From: Ptychodera flava
Taxonomy: Eukaryota; Hemichordata; Enteropneusta; Ptychoderidae
Assembly (NCBI RefSeq): GCF_041260155.1
Contig: NC_091932.1
Coordinates: 10,396,304 to 10,460,303 of the forward strand
Direction of reading: 5' to 3'
DNA: 64,000 nt
Shown one piece after another: positions 24,501 through 35,930 of the stretch. Both the position numbers and the translations under genes were made by a program. Below the pieces are notes generated by a model that saw nothing but the letters and a program-made list of their open reading frames with translations, did not search any database and was not told the DNA's origin. Numbering within the stretch: the stretch's first letter is position 1; each line of letters starts with the position of its first letter.

Positions 24501-27500
24501 TGGCTATCTATCTAAATTTCATGATATTTTCAAGAGCCACCCAGATAAAACTAATTGCAGCAGCATGTACGATGTATCCCATAGTAAAGTGTTGCAATAC
24601 AGCCAATGGTGTTTTATGAACCCAGACAAAATGGGCTATTCCATAGAGAAAGTAGGGGTGTGTCAACTAATTCTTTGACTCCTTCTTGACCTTTGATTTT
24701 TTTGCAGACACTGCCAATAGAGATGAGTAAAATCAGAAATGCAATTCTAGTTTGTCCAAAAGAAGTTGTCCACTTTGTGTCAGATTTGATTAAGTACAAT
24801 GACAACAGAAAAAATAAGGTAAGATACCAATTTGAACATGAAATTGCATTGAATTTCAGCCTTGGGTTGCCCTTGTTTAATACAACTATCCATTAGAAAT
24901 AAAACAATACAGTGTAACTTATACTATTGTGGGTGTTCTTTCCTGTTCCGGCAGTCTCTCCAGATCTTATGAAGTCTAAACAGATATGAGTATATCTATG
25001 TTTGAACATCAGTGACTCAACCACTACTAAATAGATGTGTTTATTAAAACTCCACACTGTACATCGAAAGATTTCTTCAGAGGAAATTAATAATCATTCA
25101 AATAATTTTGGAACACTGTCATGTATAACAATCTGCTTGTCCATTCTTATGTTTGCAGTTTTCTGACAATTATTACAGAGCCTCGTTGATAGAGGCCCTG
25201 GCCAATACAGTCACTCCATCTACATCTTTGGACAAGACCGTGGACAGTCTTTCTTCAGAAAATAAGGTAAGATCTTCAGGTAGTTTGGCTCCTCTGCACC
25301 TTCTGCACTGGATTGTCAGGAAACATTATGAAATGAATGATACCTGAAATTACATTTTGTTTCACACAAAGGATCAAGACTTGAAATTTCTGCATTTCAG
25401 GATTTGTAATGGAACATGTTACTCCCCCTGCAAATTTGTTTCATGCATGCTTATGGGTTTGCTGTGTTCACTGTCCACCATGCTAATTTTGGAATTTGTT
25501 TAAGTTGGGCTGTTTGGATCTCTTCATATATGGAAATTTGTCTATTATGAAAATTTTGTTATCAAGAGACAGTGTTATTCTTGTCAAGGTAGTAGAAATT
25601 TACATATTGCATATTGGAACAAAGTTTGTTGACAGTAGCATGACTTTCATCAGAGATTTACAAAAAGTAATTTAACCTGCTGAGAGAGATTAAAAAGTTG
25701 TCACTTCAAAATCAAAGTTTTGAATGAAATAAATAAATTTGCATCAGTTTGTGTCTTAGTTTCAAGAGAATACTTCAATAAAAATATTTCTATAACATTT
25801 GTACCTTCTGATTGTCTCTTCATTAAACCAAAATGTTGAACTTCATCCATGAGCCGGGCCCTCTGTCAGAACCTCTGCCAGATCATATGTAGCACCCTCT
25901 GTAAGTATAGAAAGTAACCACTTTTGTTTTTTCTTCTGAAACCTACAGTTGATTATTGAAGAAATTACAAGGTTTCTAAATCTGGAGAAGTTGTTGCCAT
26001 GTTACCGTTATGTCATCACAGTTGGCTGTCTCAAAGCTATCCGTGTTCTACAAAAGAATGGTTGGATTCCGAATGAACCAGGTGTATTCCAGAGCTATGC
26101 TGAGCATGGACACTTTGTGGATATCCGTCTTGCTGCCCTTGAAATCCTGGCTGATTGTGTCAAAGGTCAGTTGTTAGATCAAAGTTGATAGTTTCAAGGT
26201 CACACTTCTTATGAACAAAAACACAGATATTCCGAAATATGACCTGCCAAAGCTGATCATTCCATGAGTAGATGTTAGGAAAATTTTTTTCATTGTTGAC
26301 ATTTTGCACTTTCCAACTAATGTTTACTGTTTTTCACTTTTCAGTTGAAGCTAACGAAGAATTGCTTTCATGGTTGCTAGACATTGTTGAAAAGGATCCG
26401 GTGCCCTACATAAGGTAATAATGAATATCCTATAGTAGAGAAGTCTTCTTTTGAGTGTTTGATTGCGGTGATATGACTCAGAAGAATGACTGTAAATGTA
26501 GTCACTGTCTTTAGGACTTAATGTGCTTGCCTCTCTGTTTTCATTCTCCATGAAGTGGCCGGACCAACAAACAGAAAAATTAGGGATAAGGAAGGTCCAT
26601 CTTACACTGCTTGACAACTTCTTTTTGATGATACACGGTTCATGCAGTGCCCAAGTGTTATAAATCTCATTTGTGAAAAAAAATCAAATATTGACAACAC
26701 TGAGAACAGTAAAATGAGGTTTTTGCAACCATAAATGATAGATGCAGTAGGTTTTATATCAGTTTTGACTGTAATATTACTAACATGCCATTGTAAAACT
26801 TCCTTTTAAAGCCATCTTTATTTCACAAGAAAAAAATTCTGACCTGCATTTTAAACTAGGATCAATCAACAATGAACAGTCCACTGTTGTGGGTGTTATA
26901 TGTTTTGGAGTTTGACAGGTGACCAGTTTTCATAGTTGCAAAACCAGAATAAAGTTTCCCAGATATATAACATGTACTCTGGATTAAATTTGTATCAAGT
27001 AATACACTTAGTTTGCCCTTCATGTTTTACCTGTTTGCACAAAAAAGCAAATGGTGTAATTACATCCAACTATAAGTGGTCATCCTTTGTGCATTTTGAC
27101 AGAAGTGTGTCATTTATTTTCAGGCATGCAGTGTTGAAAATGTTGACAAAAAACCCACCCTTCTCAAAGAAAGATGAGTCACCTCTGAGTAATGAAGCAT
27201 TGGTGGAGAGACTTTGGTCGCTAATGAAGTAAGTGTCTTCCACCTACAATTGTGTGCAAATGATCTTTAGAAGTGCTGTATAAACACAAGTTGGACAAAA
27301 TAGTAAAGTATGCTAAACTATTAACCATTAGCTTGAGCCGTCAGTGTCACTGAGTGCAAAGATTGAGTTTAAAGGTAGTTAGTGCCTCGAAAGTGAAAGA
27401 CTTAAACTTTTGCTCAAACTTACCTTAAGGAATCATTCAACCATTCTCTTACCAAATCAACAATAAAATTTTTATTTTATTGGGGATCACCGTGCAAAGT

Positions 27501-30500
27501 TTGGAACTAGCGAAACAAATTACAAAACATTTTGCAATATTTGAAATTCAAAATGGATGCCATCCCTGTGTTAACTCTATGGGGGAAAATTAAATTTTGG
27601 ATTTTCGAAAACCTGAGACAGTAAAGTTTTTCTTTCTCCAAGAGCTTTAAAATGAGCACCTACAAGTGGTGGATCAGAAAAGAATTGTAGGAATTTGAAA
27701 GTCCGAATATCTGTCCCCGAGGTGCATTCTACCTTCAATGCATGTAATCTCACACTTTCTTACAGCCATAGCCATCTAGGGTATACAGGAATGACAACAG
27801 AAACACATACATATATATTGTTAACACAGACACATAGTTTATTGAGTGATACCAATAGTAAATTGATTTAACTGAAGTTTATATTGCAGTACCTGTAAAG
27901 GTTGATAAAATTTCAACAGATATATATCAGATCAATCTTTCTGCATTTACTCTGATAGGTCATGTTACAGCTTATAATTTGTGAATTTATGAGCAAATCA
28001 AGACAGAAAACCATAGATAATGAAGCTATTTATATGTCAGTCAACAGAGAAAAATATTCAACAAATCTGTATTTACTTTGCAATTAGTGTACAACATCTG
28101 AGAGTTTTATATTCCAATATATATATATCCATATTCTACACTAAATTTGTTCGGTGCAGTTCTGGTACTTCCCATGATGCAAGGCTACGATGTGATGCTG
28201 TTGACTTGTACAGTGCATTGTGGGGCAGAACAAGACCAGCATGTCTGCCCATACCTGAGGTTTGTAATTATTAGTTAAGTCTAAATCTACAAGTGTGAAA
28301 TTGCCTCATTTTGAATTCAACATCCCCATGGAGATTTAAAAATTAGGCCATTTCAACCGCTGAAAAGGGAAATGTTACGTTATACCATGGAGGCAGCACA
28401 CAAAGGGAGTTGCAACTGAGAGGACATCAAATGGACCATGTGCGTCGAAAGCAAAGGAAATGAGTAATATGTATGAATGTAGTTGGAAACTCTGTAAATA
28501 TAGATATGAATTTTTGTCCAGACTTGTTCTGTTTTTTTTGTGAATATCAAATTTTCTTCATGTTTGTACTCATTTTGTTGACAGCTTGGAATGGTGCTGA
28601 ATTTAAAGGAGAAGAAAGCAGTCTTGAATCCATCTTTGGTTCCTGAACCAAGTAATTCTGCTGGATCTCCAAAACCAGTGAGTGAGAAATTGTTACTCAA
28701 CTTTTGCTGTCACGAAGTTTAGTTTGTACTCTCATCAAAATATTCATAAAACTCATCTATTGCTCCAGAACACATGACAAATCAGTTGAAAAAAGCATGG
28801 AGACAGTTTACAATAAAGTCGCAGAACCCATTTCTACTTGATAGACTAATTTAACACATTTTTTGGAGTTGTTCAAAATTTAGGGCTACATTTCACATAC
28901 CTATGATTTCTTCTACCTTATTTACAATGATTACCCTATTACAATGATATATCACAATGCTATCATAGTACTGATAAATTACTTCTTCTGAAAAGTGAAA
29001 AAAGATGATGACCCAAAGGTGCTTTAGGTCACATCATAATATCTTTCCATTCAGCAAGAGACTTCCCAGAGTTAAGTAGATCAAAGACAAAGTCCTAATT
29101 CCATGGTTTTCGCAGTCGTTCTTGTTGACACTGGCTAATTACATGATATTTGTCCTTTGCTTTCCTTTCGAGTGTTGTGTTCAGTTCAGTTAATCAATCT
29201 GTTGAGAGGAATGGCTGATAACCTGCCTCTTGTAAATATTTCTGATGCCTCCCTAACCACTCTCATACGTGTACTGTCCTCTGCCCTACGCATATATTGA
29301 TTTTAAATTTCTCCCATTCTCTGAAAATCAGTTGCTGAAGATCAACAGCAAATATTTTGTGAAGCCGCTTGTTTGCTGCAAACTGAGCGAGTCAAACTTG
29401 ATATATGTGGCCCAAAAATTGAAGTAGACAAACCACTTCTAAAACAGAATGCACCTCAGAACAAAATTTTAAACTTATGTTGGTACTTTACTCAAGGAAA
29501 CTTCAAACCATTCTCTCTCATAACCAGAATGAAAATTAGAGTCCATGTTGCAAATTTGGATGTAGAGAAACGGATTGCCTAAAATTCACAGATATTTGAA
29601 ATTCAGGATTCAGGCCATTCACTATGTCAACCCTGTGGGGTAAAATGAATTTCTTGATTTGCACAAACACAAAAAAAGTTCGTTTCTTCCACAGGCTTCA
29701 AATGAACCAATACAGGCAGCTAACCAGATGAATAAGAGTTTCAGAGTCTGAAATGTCTCCATGGTGCATTCTATCTTAACCCGGTCATACCATATTTTCT
29801 TTTATAACAATGAGAATATACCAACAGTAAAAAAGTTAAGTTAGTAACATGAATCAAATTCAAAATTGTAACATTCATTCAAACTCCGTGGATTTATTTC
29901 TCCTATAGATTTTGGTGGACAGGCAGAATGAAGAAGCTGACTTGTTAGGAGAGCCCTCTTTTGACAAGAAAAGGAAAGCTGAAGGGCCAGGGGAGCCCTC
30001 TGCGGACAAGAAAAAGAAAATGGACTCTCCTCTGACATCACATGATGCTGAAGAAGGACAGCACTCTGATGATAGTCAATTCAAACTGAAAATCACGGTT
30101 AGTGTTGTTTGTACCCTTCAGAGGCTGTGAATTCCTTTGGTGTGAAAAAACAGTGGGTCCAATTCACACAATAGTAATGTTATTGTCTTAGGGTATCTTT
30201 TGTAATGAATCGATTTAACCCTTTGAGTGCCAAAGTCAATTTTTGTCTATTGCATAATGTATAACCCAGACAACTTTGTTTTTTCAGATCCAGACAATTT
30301 TTTCATTTTTTTTCCAAAATTTTGTTCAAATGTTGTAGTTAATGAAGAGTAATGCCAGTTTGGTCCAAAATTATCCAAAAAAGTACAGAAAAATTTATAA
30401 AAATAGGTGAAATGTTGCACTATAGAATTTTGGTGGGGAAAATTACAGCTCTCAAAGGGTTAACATGTAGATACCAACCTATTGGGATAATATTGAGTTG

Positions 30501-33500
30501 TAGCATGGCCTGGCATGAAGCCAGTGTCGTTCAGTCCTGAAACGAGTCGAGGAAATTAGATCAATACTTAGGATCTTACAAATTTAATGTGTTAAGAAAT
30601 ATTTCACATCATTTCAGCTTCATAATGTAAATGCTACCATGGTTGCTCAGAGACAGTCTAACAGTTATTCCATTATAAATGCTGCACTTATAATCAATTC
30701 TCGAAGTCCTCTGTGATAAAATGAACTCTATGAACAAATCATGATTAAAAGTAATATGTCAAAAAAGCTTTCTCTTTTCATTTTGATAATCTGTCGTTAT
30801 CACTGTTTACCATCCAGAGATGTAAAATCCCTGAGTTTGTTTGTAGAGTTACTCTATGCTGTGATTTAGAACTCTTAAAACAACAGTGAAGATTAATGCG
30901 ACAGGTGGATTACTTTGAAAACGTCACTCAACCCCATTTACAGCATGAAACTCTTGAAAGCAATTGATGCGTGAGAAACTAAACATTATTTATGGAACAG
31001 CCGGCCTTACTGGCTCTTGAGAAGCTAGACTACAGAATTATGTTGAAATGGGAACAGGAAGGAACAAGCATTTGAGTCTAGTTTAAACACTCTCACTTTC
31101 AGACATCAATCTCTTGTCCTCTGACAGTTTCATTCCTATGACACTGGGAACAGAGCACGTGGAAGGAAGTCGTGATTTGCCATACGTTGTATGTGCTCTT
31201 AATCAGTGGTCATGAATTTTCTCATCGTGTGGAAAGTTTTAACAACTGAAATGAGGCTATTGAAGGAATAGTCCTTGAAATGAGGACTGTTAAAACTGTC
31301 TGACTTAGTATGAAATCAATATGAAATGTTATTATATACCCATGCCCATATTACTTCATCCTAGTGACGTTCACCGTAAAATATCAGCCGTGATATTTTT
31401 ACAGTAAACGTGGAGATATGCATGATAAACGTCATGTTTTGGATTTCTCCCAAAGTACATTAGCAGTTTGTTTGTAAACAACGTAAACAAATAAAATGGC
31501 TGCCGCTCTCGGCCTGCGAAGCAATGTTGCCGACGTGAAAAATTGAAGGGCTTCGAGGAACACAGGTATTTCTGGTTGCCAAATACGGAATTAACATTTT
31601 GAGTCTTGTAATGATTTCCCATGGTTTTCCTGTTAAAGTTCTCGTATTTTTTTTGCCAAGCTTTAGCAAACATTCTGCCGTTCGCACGGCACCAGTACTG
31701 TGCAGGTAGTGAGCGCGTGGCATGACTGCAATGTCGCACCCGCGACGACTGTTGACATGGTAACTCTCAGGGTAAACAAACAAAATGGCAGCCCCTCTTC
31801 ATGCTGTACGACGATCGAGCGCAATTGAAATCAGGATAAATTTAAAGCTGAGGACAGTTTTTGATCGGTTACAATTGTAATAGCATATTGCACCTTTAAA
31901 TTTTCCTCCTGTAGAATGATTTTTGAATCCCGGTGTCTTTCTTCTTGGGTTAATTGAGATAACGAGGAATTTCAGCGATATCGTGCGTGATGTTGACTTT
32001 GTCGTATACTTTATGAATGAAGCCTGTTCACATAAATATCCGATATTTATGGGCAAGGCATAATAAAGTAAAGCGTCAAAATTTGAGGTTTTTTGTACTA
32101 TTAGTAAAATTATGGCATGGGTATATGATAAATTGGTTATTACCCAATAACGCCTGTTCCTTGTGTCGTATCAGCATTCGTGTCATTTGTGCTGTGTCAG
32201 ACACTCGACTCTGTCTAGTGTCTGACGCAACACAAATGACACTCATGCTGATACGACACAGGAACAGGCAATATTGGGTATTATATCATACCAGTATATT
32301 GATGGTGCAAATACAGCAATCTGATTGGTCGAGACGCGAAAAGAACCATGGTATATTGGCGATAGTTCACAGCTGGCATGTGCCTGAGCTCTCAGCTTGA
32401 GGAAAATTCCTTTTATGACATTCCACGCCAGAATTTCAATATACTGTTATGATATGATAGCAATAAATCACACCCAGCGACGGTATACCACTCGATTTCG
32501 ACCATTTCACTTCATATGCACTCTCTATCGCTCGTGTATATATTTCGTGAACTGGTCAAAATCTCTAAACACATACAAACACAAACATTTTGGGTACCAC
32601 CCATCATTGGTGAGTAAAGGAAAGTGACAGAAAATGAAGAAGGGATTGGCTACATTGTAACAAATGACAAAAAAAGCAACCAATCAGGAGACAGACAGGG
32701 CAAAGGCAGTGTCAATGTGCCAACATATGATAAGGGCATGTTCTCTGATTGACATACTGATCCCATAGTGTGAGTTAATCAATAGATAATCCATATGACC
32801 CTTCATCCGCGTTTTCCTTTGCTCCATCAGTTGGGACGAAATAGCCAAGATGATGAGGGAGAAGACAAGAAGAAAGAAGACACTGAAGATGCAGAGGTTG
32901 CCATGGCAAGCAGTAAAGGTGACAAAATGGATGTCAGTGAGAGTTTCGATACCTCATTGGAGGAAAGACCAAGCACACCAGGAACAAATATCAAAGATAG
33001 CGATCTCTCTAGACCAGGTAAACATGCAGACACTGACCTTTGACCTCTGACCTCGATAGCAGACAAACCGAAAAGACAAATTCACCTTGTATACTTGACA
33101 TAACACCATGTACTGTAAACACTAATACCATATATTTGACATACTAACAAACTCAAATATCCATCTCAGAGACAGTGCATTATGTCAGCTCAATTACTCC
33201 TTTCACTCTCAGCATTGATACAATACCAGAATAGAAATGAAAGCATCAGTTGGTAAATGGTTATCTTGGCTATGAATTTGAATTCTTGTAGAATTTCTAT
33301 ACCAACAAAGTTGAGCATCCATCTATGTTTAGTAAGTCCACACAAAATGGCAGAAATTTGGGCAAGTGAAAGCTTGACCTTTATGTTTCATCAATATTTA
33401 TTTTGTCAGTTGACTTGATATTTTATTCAGCAAATTTCCCAATCCAGACAAAAGCACCAAAATGAGTTATGTAAGACAATGTGTAAAATGTATAAATGTG

Positions 33501-34797
33501 GTAAATTCTATCAAGTTTTCTCAGTGTTGTATCTTCTCATGGGGTACTGTATTGGCATAGACCAGTAGATGGTGTTCACATGTAATGATAACTGAAAAAC
33601 TCACATAATGTATTTATTTGTGTTGGCTTTCCTCGGAAAAATATTTCTTTGTCTGGAGTTTGCCTCCTGAGGGCAGCCAATTGGAGTCAGTGTGATATAC
33701 AATGAAATGAAATACAATGTGACAGGATGACACATGTAAATGTATGATACATTTGGTAACATGACATGGTTCACTCATTCCCTAAAAGATAGTTGCTGTG
33801 AAAATGATTAGAGTAGAAAGAGAGCCCACTGTGATGGAAGACTATATCTTTCTGTCATATGTACATGTAGGTCTATTTTGCATAATGAAGTTACTAAAAA
33901 AAAAAATCAAGGAATGGTTTATTATAGTTCACTGGTACACTTCTGCAGTGAAATGTCCTTTTTTGTGAGAATCTCCAAACTACTTAGCAGATGGCTGAGT
34001 CATGTGATGCATTGGTAAATATACCAAACTCAAGTGTGTCCCATGTGTTCTTTCATTGCCTAGCAACACCCACTGTTGAAGTAGGATTAAGCTCTCGCAG
34101 CACGACGCCTTCTCCAACACCACTCCAGTCTAAATTATCGTCTCTTGGAGAGCCCAGCAAGACAGCCAGTCCCTATCATAGACCAGGCCTGGATAGCAAG
34201 TCTCTGTCAAGTGGTCACTACAGCAGACCAGGCCTTGATGGAAAGTCAAGATCATCTAGCCCTTATCACAGGGCAGGGTTTGAGAGTAAGCCTCAGACAT
34301 TGGAGACGAAGGCCAGGGACAGTGGCAGCCATCATCACAAACCAAGCAGCCAGCATTCATCCCACTTTAAACACAGAGATAGCCCTTCAGGTTCGTCTTC
34401 TTCATCGATCCCACGAAAGGACAAGAAAGACACTCATCCACACAAAAGGACGGAGACAGACGACAGTAAACTGCATAAAATCAAGAAAAAGAAAAAGAAA
34501 AACAAACACAAGCACAAACACAAACATGGTAAACATGAGAAGCATGACCGACCAAGCAGCGGAGGGTCAAGTCGACCAAGTAGCAGTGGAGGGTCAAGTC
34601 GGCCACATGGTAGTAGTGGAGGGTCAAGCAAACATGGTAGTGGGGGAGGGGGTTTCAGTAGGCCAAGCAGTGGCAGTGGAGGGTCAAACAGGCCAAGCAG
34701 TAGTGGGGGTTCTAGTCGGCCTGGTAGTGGTGGACCAAGTGGTTTTCAAATGTCATTTCTGAGTGGGCTTAGTGGGTCTTACCATGGACCTAAATAG
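3256..34797 (+). CDS. TAF2: TAF2, transcription initiation factor TFIID subunit 2 (28 coding exons, 1384 aa)
   Basis: TAF2 is a TFIID subunit that helps bind the core-promoter initiator. Coding exons: 3256-3314, 4009-4063, 4787-4854, 5652-5750, 6376-6494, 6770-6867, 8654-8892, 9585-9687, 10382-10500, 10931-11144, 12028-12255, 12666-12758, 12989-13165, 13528-13637, 14027-14092, 14516-14648, 15335-15454, 24049-24189, 24708-24818, 25159-25266, 25949-26165, 26345-26414, 27124-27228, 28160-28259, 28585-28677, 29909-30097, 32831-33017, 34064-34797. They total 4155 nt including the stop, and every junction keeps phase. All introns after the first are GT-AG. The protein follows human TAF2 closely from residue 1 to about 1010, for example KKGDKGFE near the start, [20 protein letters not shown] and [12 protein letters not shown]. 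It is longer than human TAF2 (about 1200 aa) because of the tail. The start at 3256 is chosen because its first residues match the human KKGDKGFE segment. Exons 26-27 are the least certain. Confidence 0.96.
3315..4008 (+). other. TAF2 intron 1, apparent AT-AC intron
   Basis: Exon 1 reads ...PRPFR then TT, and the next bases are ATAAGTATCG. Using the nearby GT at 3319 would put an in-frame TAA (3316-3318) at the exon end. Joining TT to the G after TTTAC at 4008 gives L-S-HQILC, matching human TAF2 L-T-HQVVC with no gap. The donor ATAAGT and the pyrimidine-rich acceptor (about 3986-4006) fit the rare U2-type AT-AC class better than the U12 class (ATATCC). A CTAAC branch-like site lies about 25 nt upstream of the acceptor. 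Confidence 0.8.
7280..8384. mobile_element. TTAA-flanked piggyBac-type MITE in TAF2 intron 6
   Basis: A 1.1-kb element is bounded by TTAA at 7276-7279 and 8385-8388. Its ends are inverted repeats: CCCTTGACTACC on the left and GGTAGTCAAGGGG on the right. Just inside the left end are two palindromes, CGCCGGATATATCCGGCG and GTGCCGGAAATATCCGGCAC. Repeated CATGTGA/TCACATG motifs lie inside. TTAA target duplications and CCCTT-type ends are hallmarks of the piggyBac superfamily. No transposase frame is present, so it is non-autonomous. Confidence 0.88.
8654..14648 (+). other. TAF2 exons 7-16: M1-aminopeptidase-like region with degenerate active site
   Basis: These exons encode most of the domain that resembles M1 zinc aminopeptidases. 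The position of the substrate-binding GAMEN motif reads EAAAY (residues 309-313). The zinc motif HExxH reads H342-A-V-A-Q346 within [12 protein letters not shown]. The catalytic glutamate and second histidine are gone, so no peptidase activity is expected, as in other TAF2 proteins. One histidine is retained where human has Gln. Confidence 0.85.
15568..16670 (+). repeat. Tandem array, about 150-bp unit, six copies (TAF2 intron 17)
   Basis: The phrase GTCTTTGAACCATAACTC recurs (diverging in the last copy) at about 15781, 15932, 16082, 16232, 16383 and 16535, a period of 150-152 bp. Each unit carries a conserved AAACTTGGCACAAAGGCATA segment and a CCAATATGG...GGCCATTTTG segment. A (TCCG)n tract near 15617 and a GTCCCCGCGGATGAAGTCCGG leader precede the array. 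Because the period is close to a multiple of three, the array gives false open frames with repeated peptides. A diverged unit reappears at 22976-23300 beyond the inserted elements. Confidence 0.9.
16672..18470 (+). repeat. Hairpin-headed repeat element, copy A (TAF2 intron 17)
   Basis: It begins with a hairpin, GCTCACGTGT-TCAC-ACACGTGAGC (16672-16695). A (TGTC/TGTG)n tract, a TCTCAAAAACGGCTGAACG block and a GGTGGGCGTGGCTTGCATAC block follow. From about 17030 there is a tandem array with a unit of about 145 bp, each unit holding AATTTGCATATTTAATGAAC and AATTAGGGATATATATCTGA. The copy ends with a tail, AACACGTGAGCATTTTCAG (about 18443). No protein coding is seen; the family is unclassified here. 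Confidence 0.8.
19748..19902. repeat. Long inverted repeat inside the 3.03-kb element
   Basis: Left arm 19748-19812 and right arm 19846-19902 pair through CTGGGTAGTCTGCT / AGCAGACTACCCAG and GATCCCGTAGTCGA / TCGACTACGGGATC. The loop is about 33 bp. Confidence 0.8.
21475..21537. repeat. (GA)n microsatellite
   Basis: An uninterrupted GA/AG dinucleotide run of about 63 bp lies inside the TTAA-flanked element. It produces a false poly-Ser/Leu frame on the minus strand. Confidence 0.95.
22976..23330 (+). repeat. Diverged continuation of the 150-bp array
   Basis: CCAATATTGCTGCCAGATGG, GATGTCTTTGAGGCTTAATC and GAGACTTGGTACAAAGATAA correspond to segments of the 150-bp unit seen at 15.6-16.67 kb. 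The left array stops at CCAATATGGCTGCCAGATTG, just before copy A, and the right part resumes with the same segment. This suggests the hairpin-headed elements landed inside the array. Confidence 0.65.
23640..23972 (+). other. Unrecognised protein-like segment in TAF2 intron 17
   Basis: Two overlapping frames look protein-like: one with [20 protein letters not shown] and [13 protein letters not shown], the other with [21 protein letters not shown] single frame does not carry both, so this may be a frameshifted fragment of a transposon or old gene. No family was recognised. Confidence 0.2.
27410..27735. repeat. Interspersed repeat, copy 1 (TAF2 intron 23)
   Basis: It shares ATATTTGAAATTCA, CTCTATGGGG and GGTGCATTCTACCTT blocks, in the same order and spacing, with 29480-29780 in intron 25. 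The copies are strongly diverged. No coding or terminal repeats were seen. Confidence 0.5.
29480..29780. repeat. Interspersed repeat, copy 2 (TAF2 intron 25)
   Basis: This is the diverged counterpart of 27410-27735, with ATATTTGAAATTCAGG, CCCTGTGGGG and GGTGCATTCTATCTTAA in the same order. Confidence 0.5.
30219..30459. mobile_element. Short TTAA-flanked piggyBac-type MITE in TAF2 intron 26
   Basis: A 241-bp element lies between TTAA sites at 30215-30218 and 30460-30463. Its ends are CCCTTTGAGTGCC and, inverted, CCCTTTGAGAGC, the typical piggyBac-type CCCTTTG terminus. It has no coding capacity. Confidence 0.88.
31329..32131. mobile_element. Candidate MITE with 26-bp terminal inverted repeats (TAF2 intron 26)
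   Basis: Left end TTATTATATACCCATGCC (31329 onwards) and right end GGCATGGGTATATGATAA (to 32131) are imperfect inverted repeats about 800 bp apart. The inside is richer in CpG than the surrounding intron, has two ATAAACG-type blocks, and a palindrome ATAAATATCCGATATTTAT near 32040. The open frames on the minus strand have no recognised domain. The target duplication is unclear because a foldback abuts the right end. Confidence 0.5.
32141..32280. repeat. Foldback element with 64-bp arms (TAF2 intron 26)
   Basis: The arms 32141-32205 and 32217-32280 pair almost fully: GCCTGTTCC / GGAACAGGC, GTGTCGTATCAGCAT / ATGCTGATACGACAC and GTCAGACACT / AGTGTCTGAC. The loop is 11 bp. The outer flanks continue as weaker complementarity (ATTACCC / GGGTATTAT). 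Confidence 0.88.
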
Positions 34798-35580
34798 GTT
34801 ATGGTGCACTCTATGAGAATTTTTTGAAGATGAATATCAAAAGTGTATATTTTAAATATTTTGCCTGTCCGGTCTAATTTTCTTGTCAAAGTTTGTGACC
34901 ATGAACATTATCATAGTTTTAGAAGAGAATTGTGATGTTTCATGCCACAGAGGAAGAAACTTATGCTACCCTCAGTGACTATTTTCTTTGTAACATCCAT
35001 ACATATGGTAGCTTTTTCAGTGTCCAGAAATGAGCAAAATGACAAGAATCCACTACTGTATTGCGTTTATTACTTTTAGTTTTATAATTAATCGTTTGAT
35101 AATCCTTCAGAGATTCAATTTCTGATCAAACAACAGTGCTTTGATGTGATCGTTTCAACATTACGACATGAAACAGTGCAGTAAATACATGCGCTCAGAG
35201 TATACAAGTCTCAGAAACGAAGCCTTCCTTTGTCGTACTAATGAAGATTCTGGTATCAACACAGTTACAAATGTTGAGTCGATTTCACTGTCACTTAAGG
35301 CAAATTTGTACTATAACAGTGGTAGCGCCTGCCCAAATGAGTAAGATACCTTACCAACTTGGGCTTTTTGCCACTCTGGAAAGTTGACCATGTTGTTGAG
35401 AGAATATTCATCAAATCTTGAATACTGTTCTACATTGCCATTGAAATTTTGATCAGAAGTTAACAGTTGATTTAAAACATCTATCACAGTGAGAAAATAA
35501 AGTACAGTAGCGATAAGGACTATTGTTTATCTTATGATGAAAGTTGTCAGTTTTTATCCAATAAAATCCTTGAAATATTT
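34798..35580 (+). promoter_or_regulatory. TAF2 3' untranslated region with two AATAAA signals
   Basis: After the TAG at 34795-34797 there is no further coding signal. AATAAA hexamers at 35496-35501 and 35560-35565 are the likely polyadenylation signals, which would place the mRNA end near 35.52-35.58 kb. The GPCR gene on the other strand ends at 35931, so the two genes converge with about 350 bp between them. Confidence 0.6.
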
Positions 35581-35930
35581 TCACAAAAGTGATATTCTGT
35601 ATGTCTGTATTCCTTTTGAAATCTAGAACGACTTGTAACTGTATGAAATGAGAGTTGGTTTCTTTGACTAACCTACTATGACAAAACAGGGCAAGATGAC
35701 ATACTTTTTATAAATATCACCAGAAAGTCTGATCATTGCTAACTTTGGAAGCAAATTACTCATGAAATCTGGCCTGAACAGTAAATTACCATAGTATGAT
35801 ATTTTTTTGTCTTCCTAAAGGATAAATTGACACAAATCAGAACAAACTATTTCAAACTGAATGAATTTTAGTCGACACACATTCTTGCATTCAAAGTTAA
35901 TTGTACAGCAGGGAGCTTCATGATGCCAGG

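Larger units (their letters stand above)
15335..28677 (+). other. TAF2 exons 17-25: helical-repeat (HEAT-like) region
   Basis: Residues from about 661 to 1015 match the conserved C-terminal half of animal TAF2, with [52 protein letters not shown] and [16 protein letters not shown] recognisable. In TFIID structures this part forms HEAT-like helical repeats contacting other TAFs; that role is taken from the family. Exons 17 and 18 are separated by the 8.6-kb repeat-filled intron 17. Confidence 0.85.
29909..34797 (+). other. TAF2 exons 26-28: low-complexity C-terminal tail
   Basis: Residues 1016-1384 are charged and disordered in character. Exon 26 has two related segments ([10 protein letters not shown] and [10 protein letters not shown]). 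Exon 27 is rich in Asp, Glu and Lys and keeps the ERPSTPG motif found in human TAF2. Exon 28 contains three related stretches ([30 protein letters not shown]), then a Lys/His block at about 1280-1303 corresponding to the K/H-rich tail of vertebrate TAF2. Many Gly-Ser-Ser-Arg-Pro repeats follow and have no counterpart in human TAF2. Confidence 0.8.

Noticed and set aside
31371-31783. Minus-strand frames of 107 and 122 residues in TAF2 intron 26
   Set aside because: They lie inside a candidate MITE, overlap each other in different frames and show no domain.
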